Positions 60,229 to 64,000 of a stretch of 64,000 nt of DNA are shown in pieces. The notes under the pieces were generated by a model. The model saw nothing but the letters and a program-made list of their open reading frames with translations, was not told where the DNA came from and made no database searches. The DNA is taken from positions 62,001 to 126,000 of the forward strand of contig CAIYAP010000004.1 in assembly GCA_903924205.1 (NCBI GenBank), in the 5' to 3' direction. The translations under genes were made by a program, and so were the position numbers. Each line of letters begins with the position of its first letter. Position 1 is the stretch's first letter. This DNA is from an uncultured Actinomycetes bacterium. GTDB lineage: Bacteria; Actinomycetota; Acidimicrobiia; Acidimicrobiales; RAAP-2.

Positions 60229-61238
60229 CCACTCGTGGTGACATTGTTCTTGACGCGCGGCACCTGTCGCGCACCTTCACCGCGCGACGCGAAAAGGGTT
60301 TCTTCAAAAAGAAGTACGGACAGCGCGCCGTCGATGACGTCAGTGTCACTCTTCGCGCGGGTGAGGTCTTAGCCATTGTGGGCGAAAGCGGTTCCGGCAA
60401 ATCCGTCCTCGCACGAATGCTGGCACGAATCGTTCCTCCGACCAGCGGTGAGCTGTGGCTCAACGAGTCTCAAATCGACCTCTCCGCCCGCCGTGGTATC
60501 GACTATGCCCGTCATGTCCAGTTAGTCCTGCAGGACCCTTTTGCGGCGATCAACCCCGTCCGCGGTATTCGCCATACCTTGGAGCGCCCTCTGCTCATTC
60601 ACGGGGCGAACAAGGGCGACGTCGTCGAGCGCTCCCGTGACGTATTGGCCAGCGTGTCGCTGACGCCGCCCGACGACTACCTCGAGCGATACCCCCACGA
60701 ATTGTCCGGTGGCCAACTCCAGCGCGTGAACATTGCCCGTGGTCTGGCCGTCAACCCCTCCGTGCTGCTGGCCGACGAGCCCATTTCCATGCTGGACGTC
60801 TCGGTGCGACTCGGTGTCCTCAACTTGTTGCGCGAGCTCTGCGACACTCACCTGCTCGCAATGATGTACATCACGCACGACATTGCGTCAGCTCGCTACA
60901 TCGCTGACGAAACTGCGGTGATGTATGCCGGTCAAGTCGTCGAGCGAGCCCGCGGCACCGCCATCATGGATGCCCCCGTCCATCCCTATACGCAGTTACT
61001 CATCAACTCCGTGCCCAACCCGGACCATCTCGCACGCCGCGACTCTGGCGCGAGCGAGGCAAAGGCCAGTGGCTTCAACCTCGATGGCTGCCGATTCAGC
61101 CCGCGGTGCCCGCAAGCCATGGACATCTGCCACGGCAACCAGCCGCCCGAGTTTGATCTCGGGGGTGGTCACACCAGTCGTTGTTGGCTGTCCGCGACCG
61201 ACGAGCAGCGCACCGCCGTCAGCATCGCGACGCGTTAG
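60225..61238 (+). CDS. DppF-type ABC ATPase
   Basis: ATPase of 337 residues. Walker A GESGSGKSV (Val where Thr is more usual), signature LSGGQLQRVNIARGLAVNP, Walker B VLLADEPISMLD, H-loop ITHDIASA. The C-terminal Cys cluster is DGCRFSPRCPQAMDIC. GTG start overlaps the previous stop. Together with the two permeases, the DppD-type ATPase and the binding protein at 54-55.8 kb it forms a complete importer. Confidence 0.94.
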   Translation: MTTRGDIVLDARHLSRTFTARREKGFFKKKYGQRAVDDVSVTLRAGEVLAIVGESGSGKSVLARMLARIVPPTSGELWLNESQIDLSARRGIDYARHVQLVLQDPFAAINPVRGIRHTLERPLLIHGANKGDVVERSRDVLASVSLTPPDDYLERYPHELSGGQLQRVNIARGLAVNPSVLLADEPISMLDVSVRLGVLNLLRELCDTHLLAMMYITHDIASARYIADETAVMYAGQVVERARGTAIMDAPVHPYTQLLINSVPNPDHLARRDSGASEAKASGFNLDGCRFSPRCPQAMDICHGNQPPEFDLGGGHTSRCWLSATDEQRTAVSIATR

Positions 61239-61241
61239 CCC

Positions 61242-62702
61242 TTAGCCTTTGTGGCGCGTGGCGGCCATTGCCTCGTCGAGATTCGGCAACTCGTTTGTTG
61301 CCGTGACGCCCTGATACCAGCGGAAGCTGCTCTTCGGGATGCGGCGGCCCGTGTCGTAGTCAATCCACACGATGCCAAAGCGGCGGGAGTATCCGAAGCC
61401 CCATTCAAAGTTGTCGAGCAGGCTCCAGATGAAGTAGCCCTTGAGGTTCACGCCATCGTCGATCGCACCGCGACAGGCCTCGAGGTGCTCGGTGAGGTAG
61501 CGAATGCGATCTGGGTCACGCACCACGCCATCGGTGCCGACGTAGTCATCGAAGGCCGCACCATTTTCCGTGATGTACAGGGGAATCTTGGTGTATTCCT
61601 GGTCGATGCGCACCAATAATTCGCGCAGGGCGGTCGCGTCAATTTCCCAGTCCATGGCCGTCTTCGGGCGACCCGGCGTTTCGACCCCGATAGTGCGAAG
61701 ACTGTTCACCGGTGGCGCTTCGGGTCGAGGTCCGACGTTAAAGCCCGCCATGCGTGCTTCCTGCTCGCGGCCCTCGCCCATGACGGTGCCCGGTCCGTAG
61801 AAGTTCACACCGAGGAAGTCAATCGGCGAGGAAATGATCTCCAGGTCGCCGGGCTGCACCACCGAGAAGCCCGGCGGGAAGGCGGAATACAACTCGACCA
61901 TGTCCTCGGGGTAGGTGCCCTTAAAGAGTGGGTCTAGCCAAATACGGTTTTGGTTGCCATCGGCGCGCCAGGTGGCATCGATGTCCACCTGCTCTTGTGT
62001 ACCAGAGCGCAGCACGCCGAGATTCAGCGTGAGTCCAATTTCGACCTCGGGAACAATCTTCCGAGCGGCCTGCACACCCAAACCGTGTGCGAGAAGAAGG
62101 TGATGCGTTGCCGACGCACCCGCGCCAATGTCCTCGCGACCAGGTGCGTGATGGCCATAGGCGTAGCCCAACCACGCACTGGTCCAGGGCTCATTGAAGG
62201 TGGTCCATTTCGAGATGCCGTCGAGGCGCTCGAGAACCGTCGCGGCGTAGTCGGCAAAACGATAGGCAGTATCACGGTTCGTCCAGCCGCCGACGTCTTC
62301 GAGCGACTGCGGCAGGTCCCAGTGATACATCGTCGGGAGCGGAATGATGTTGCGTTCGTGCAAACCTGCGATGAGGCGCTTGTAGAAATCAAGTCCCTTT
62401 TCGTTCGCGGGGCCCGTCACGTCAGGGTGGATCCGGGGCCACGCGATGGAGAAGCGATATGCGGATACCCCGAGATCGGCGAGAAGATCGAGGTCTTCGG
62501 CGTAGCGGTGGTAGTGGTCGCAGGCAATGTCACCGGTGTCGCCATTGAGAACGCGACCACTGTGATGACTGAACGTATCCCAAATGGATGGCGTACGGCC
62601 GTCTTCGGCCACCGCTCCTTCGATTTGGTAGGCCGCAGTGGATGTTCCCCACATGAAACCTTCTGGGAAGCGGCGAGATGACGGGGCGGGCTGTACTGAC
62701 AT
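61242..62702 (-). CDS. Family 1 glycoside hydrolase (beta-glucosidase)
   Basis: Cytoplasmic GH1 enzyme of 486 residues. N-terminal FPEGFMWGTSTAAYQIEGA, acid/base Glu171 in TTFNEPW and nucleophile Glu379 in YITENGAAF show an intact retaining enzyme. No signal peptide, so it acts after import. It would release glucose from cellobiose, laminaribiose or related oligosaccharides. An AGAGGA ribosome site lies before ATG 62702. It is convergent with the importer genes; the stops are 3 nt apart. Confidence 0.96.
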   Translation of the reverse strand: MSVQPAPSSRRFPEGFMWGTSTAAYQIEGAVAEDGRTPSIWDTFSHHSGRVLNGDTGDIACDHYHRYAEDLDLLADLGVSAYRFSIAWPRIHPDVTGPANEKGLDFYKRLIAGLHERNIIPLPTMYHWDLPQSLEDVGGWTNRDTAYRFADYAATVLERLDGISKWTTFNEPWTSAWLGYAYGHHAPGREDIGAGASATHHLLLAHGLGVQAARKIVPEVEIGLTLNLGVLRSGTQEQVDIDATWRADGNQNRIWLDPLFKGTYPEDMVELYSAFPPGFSVVQPGDLEIISSPIDFLGVNFYGPGTVMGEGREQEARMAGFNVGPRPEAPPVNSLRTIGVETPGRPKTAMDWEIDATALRELLVRIDQEYTKIPLYITENGAAFDDYVGTDGVVRDPDRIRYLTEHLEACRGAIDDGVNLKGYFIWSLLDNFEWGFGYSRRFGIVWIDYDTGRRIPKSSFRWYQGVTATNELPNLDEAMAATRHKG

Positions 62703-62782
62703 AGCTAAAGATTCCTCTACGGATTTGAGCGGCGAACCATTATCGCAAATGGCAAGGCATTAACGAGGTTTTACCTTTGCTG

Positions 62783-62796
62783 TCACGTGAACGTGA
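62783..62796. promoter_or_regulatory. Palindrome upstream of the GH1 gene
   Basis: TCACGT-GA-ACGTGA, with 6-bp arms and a two-base centre, the same geometry as the lacI operators but a different sequence. It lies 81 bp before the GH1 start, so it may be an operator for another LacI-family regulator. Confidence 0.4.
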
Positions 62797-62815
62797 GTGA
62801 AGTGGGAATAGCAAA

Positions 62816-62857
62816 ATCCCCCCTCGTTCACCGCGCGACGCGAGAACGAGGGGGGAT
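62816..62857. terminator. Hairpin terminator of the repeat-protein gene
   Basis: 14-bp arms (ATCCCCCCTCGTTC and its complement) around a 14-base loop. On the minus strand it follows the repeat-protein stop and ends in TTTT. Confidence 0.8.
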
Positions 62858-62870
62858 GTGTTGCGACTAT

Positions 62871-64000
62871 TTAGGCAGGAATCACGATGATGTCCACCAG
62901 GTCAGTGGCCTGGTTCACACTCTGGACGTAACTGCCGCCCGCGGTGATGACATCGGTGGTACTACCCACGGCACCGTTGGACGCAGGAAGACCACCATGC
63001 TCGGCGGGCGTGCCAATGACGAGCGCCATTCGCGTCCACGGGTTCGCACCTTCCGCGCCCAACGCTGTCCAGCCATCGCTGGTGTTATCCACCGCGCTGG
63101 CCGAGCTGTTGGTGTTGGTGATCGTGAAGGTGACATTACCGCTGGCGTCAGTCGTGCCGGTGATGTAGCCGCTGGCATCACCGCTCGAGCTCGACCAGTT
63201 GGCGGGGTTAGCCCCACCGAAGGTCGTGAGCAAGGTGACGGTGGTGTTGGCCAATGCATTGCCGTCATAACCGACCACGTGCCAGGTCTCCGTAAAGGTG
63301 GATCCCGCGGTCACGTAGGTGAAGTTCCAGTGGTCAGTGGCGGCGTAGTAGCTATTAATAAACCATTGGTCACCGTTCGACGTGAAGTCAATAGGCGTGG
63401 AATTCACCGTACCCGACACCCCGGTCATCGTGGCTACATCGGGCTGAGCGTGCGTCGGGCCCGTCGGCGGCGGCGGCGTGGAGCCACCGCTAGGGATAAC
63501 GATGAAGTCAACGAGGTCCGTGGCCTGATTGACGGACTTGATGTATGCCGCGCCGGCATTGATGACGTCCGTCGAACTACCGATGGCGCCACTGTCCTTG
63601 TCCAGACCAGCATTGTCAATTGGCGTCCCGATGACGAGAGCCATTCGGGTGAAAGGATTAGTTCCTTCGGCACCCAGAGCCGTCCAGCCATTCGTGGTGT
63701 CGCTCGGCGTCGTGCTCGGCGTTGTGTCCGTGTTCGTGATGGTGAAGGAGACATCTCCGTTCGAGTCAGTGGTGCCCGTCACGTGGCCGTTGGCGTCGAT
63801 ACCAGTCGCCGTCCAGTTCGCGTCGTTACCTGCGAAACCGGTGAGCAGGGTCACGGTGGTGTTGACCAACGGTGAACCGTCAAAGCCAACCACGTGCCAC
63901 GTCTCGGTGACGCTGGATCCCGCCGTGATGTACGTGAAGTTCCAACGGTCGCTCGGCGAGTAGTACGCGCGAATGAACCATTGGTCGCCTTGGGTCGTGA
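62871..64000 (-). CDS. Secreted or surface tandem-repeat protein (5' part outside window)
   Basis: The frame is open from the window edge to the stop at 62871; the start lies outside. It has two copies of a unit of about 205 residues (period about 615 nt). Each contains WNFTYxTAGSxxTETWHVVGxDG, an Ig/CBM-like NTTVTLLT strand, GxVTFTITNT, DGWTALGAEG, TRMALVIGTP and VNQATDLVDxIVIP. A SGGSTPPPPTGPT Pro-rich linker separates them. The repeat ends fit a polymer- or wall-binding surface module. Not recognised as a named family; no catalytic motif. Confidence 0.75.
   Translation of the reverse strand, partial: TTQGDQWFIRAYYSPSDRWNFTYITAGSSVTETWHVVGFDGSPLVNTTVTLLTGFAGNDANWTATGIDANGHVTGTTDSNGDVSFTITNTDTTPSTTPSDTTNGWTALGAEGTNPFTRMALVIGTPIDNAGLDKDSGAIGSSTDVINAGAAYIKSVNQATDLVDFIVIPSGGSTPPPPTGPTHAQPDVATMTGVSGTVNSTPIDFTSNGDQWFINSYYAATDHWNFTYVTAGSTFTETWHVVGYDGNALANTTVTLLTTFGGANPANWSSSSGDASGYITGTTDASGNVTFTITNTNSSASAVDNTSDGWTALGAEGANPWTRMALVIGTPAEHGGLPASNGAVGSTTDVITAGGSYVQSVNQATDLVDIIVIPA

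Noticed and set aside
62787-63875. 362-residue plus-strand frame at the window end
   Set aside because: Antisense to the repeat protein, whose tandem units are conserved at protein level; the plus translation is Arg/Gly-rich without domain features.
1-64000. CRISPR arrays, tRNA or rRNA genes, insertion sequences, prophage
   Set aside because: No direct-repeat arrays, cloverleaf-like sequences, transposases, integrases or phage structural genes were noticed in any gap, all of which are under 300 bp. Reading by eye could miss a degenerate tRNA; a covariance-model scan would settle it.

Overview
The window looks like a chromosomal segment of an actinobacterium (Actinomycetota), possibly Acidimicrobiia. 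Base composition is moderately high GC. GTG starts are common. There is an LLM-type enzyme of the F420-dependent kind, several mycobacteria-like family members, and mostly short, tightly packed transcription units. About 20 genes have a -10-like hexamer (usually TANNNT) ending 6-7 nt before the start codon, as expected for leaderless mRNAs, which are common in Actinobacteria. A secreted sedolisin-type peptidase hints at mildly acidic surroundings. The phylum is a confident call; the class is a guess. No tRNA, rRNA, CRISPR array, insertion sequence, phage or plasmid gene was seen.

Layout. 0-6.6 kb: an SDR oxidoreductase and an MFS transporter (divergent), an orphan Tat-exported family 5 solute-binding protein, and a three-gene ABC-2 exporter operon. 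6.7-10 kb: a nucleobase salvage block with an NCS1 permease, a purine-type phosphoribosyltransferase, a yeast-type cytosine deaminase and uracil phosphoribosyltransferase. 10-20.7 kb: a heterodimeric ABC exporter with one degenerate ATP site, an alpha/beta hydrolase, a membrane acyltransferase, an LLM oxidoreductase, a glutamate dehydrogenase family enzyme, a divergent rhodanese/persulfide-dioxygenase module and a DedA protein. 20.8-25 kb: a four-gene CUT1-type sugar or glycerol-phosphate ABC importer. 25-28 kb: a metallophosphatase and a NERD-nuclease/UvrD-like helicase fusion. 27.9-35.7 kb: a cell-surface glycan block with two GT2 proteins, a YfhO-like membrane protein and rmlA, rmlB and rmlC; rmlD is not present.

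35.7-44.4 kb: mixed single genes, including a beta-lactamase-fold protein, an RNase Z-like hydrolase, alpha/beta hydrolase, MFS, TMEM175-like, GrpB-like, a secreted stand-alone SGNH protein, an S-adenosylhomocysteinase-like protein with altered active-site residues, and a VOC protein. 44.5-51.2 kb: a large secreted S53 peptidase, a Uup-like ABC-F protein, a GyrI-like protein and TrhO. 51.3-62.7 kb: a probable beta-glucan utilisation locus containing a secreted GH16 glucanase, a pentapeptide-repeat protein, a family 5 binding protein, a LacI regulator preceded by two tandem operators, a DppBCDF-type importer and a GH1 beta-glucosidase. The window ends inside a secreted or surface protein built of about 205-residue tandem repeats.

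Working together: the salvage block can import cytosine, deaminate it to uracil and make UMP. The 51-63 kb block can cut a beta-glucan outside the cell, import the oligosaccharides under LacI control and hydrolyse them inside. The rml/GT2/YfhO block probably decorates the cell surface with a 6-deoxyhexose-containing glycan. Many neighbouring genes are divergent pairs whose predicted leaderless promoters sit back to back. The clearest case is the 8.9 kb pair, where the two -10 hexamers overlap on opposite strands.
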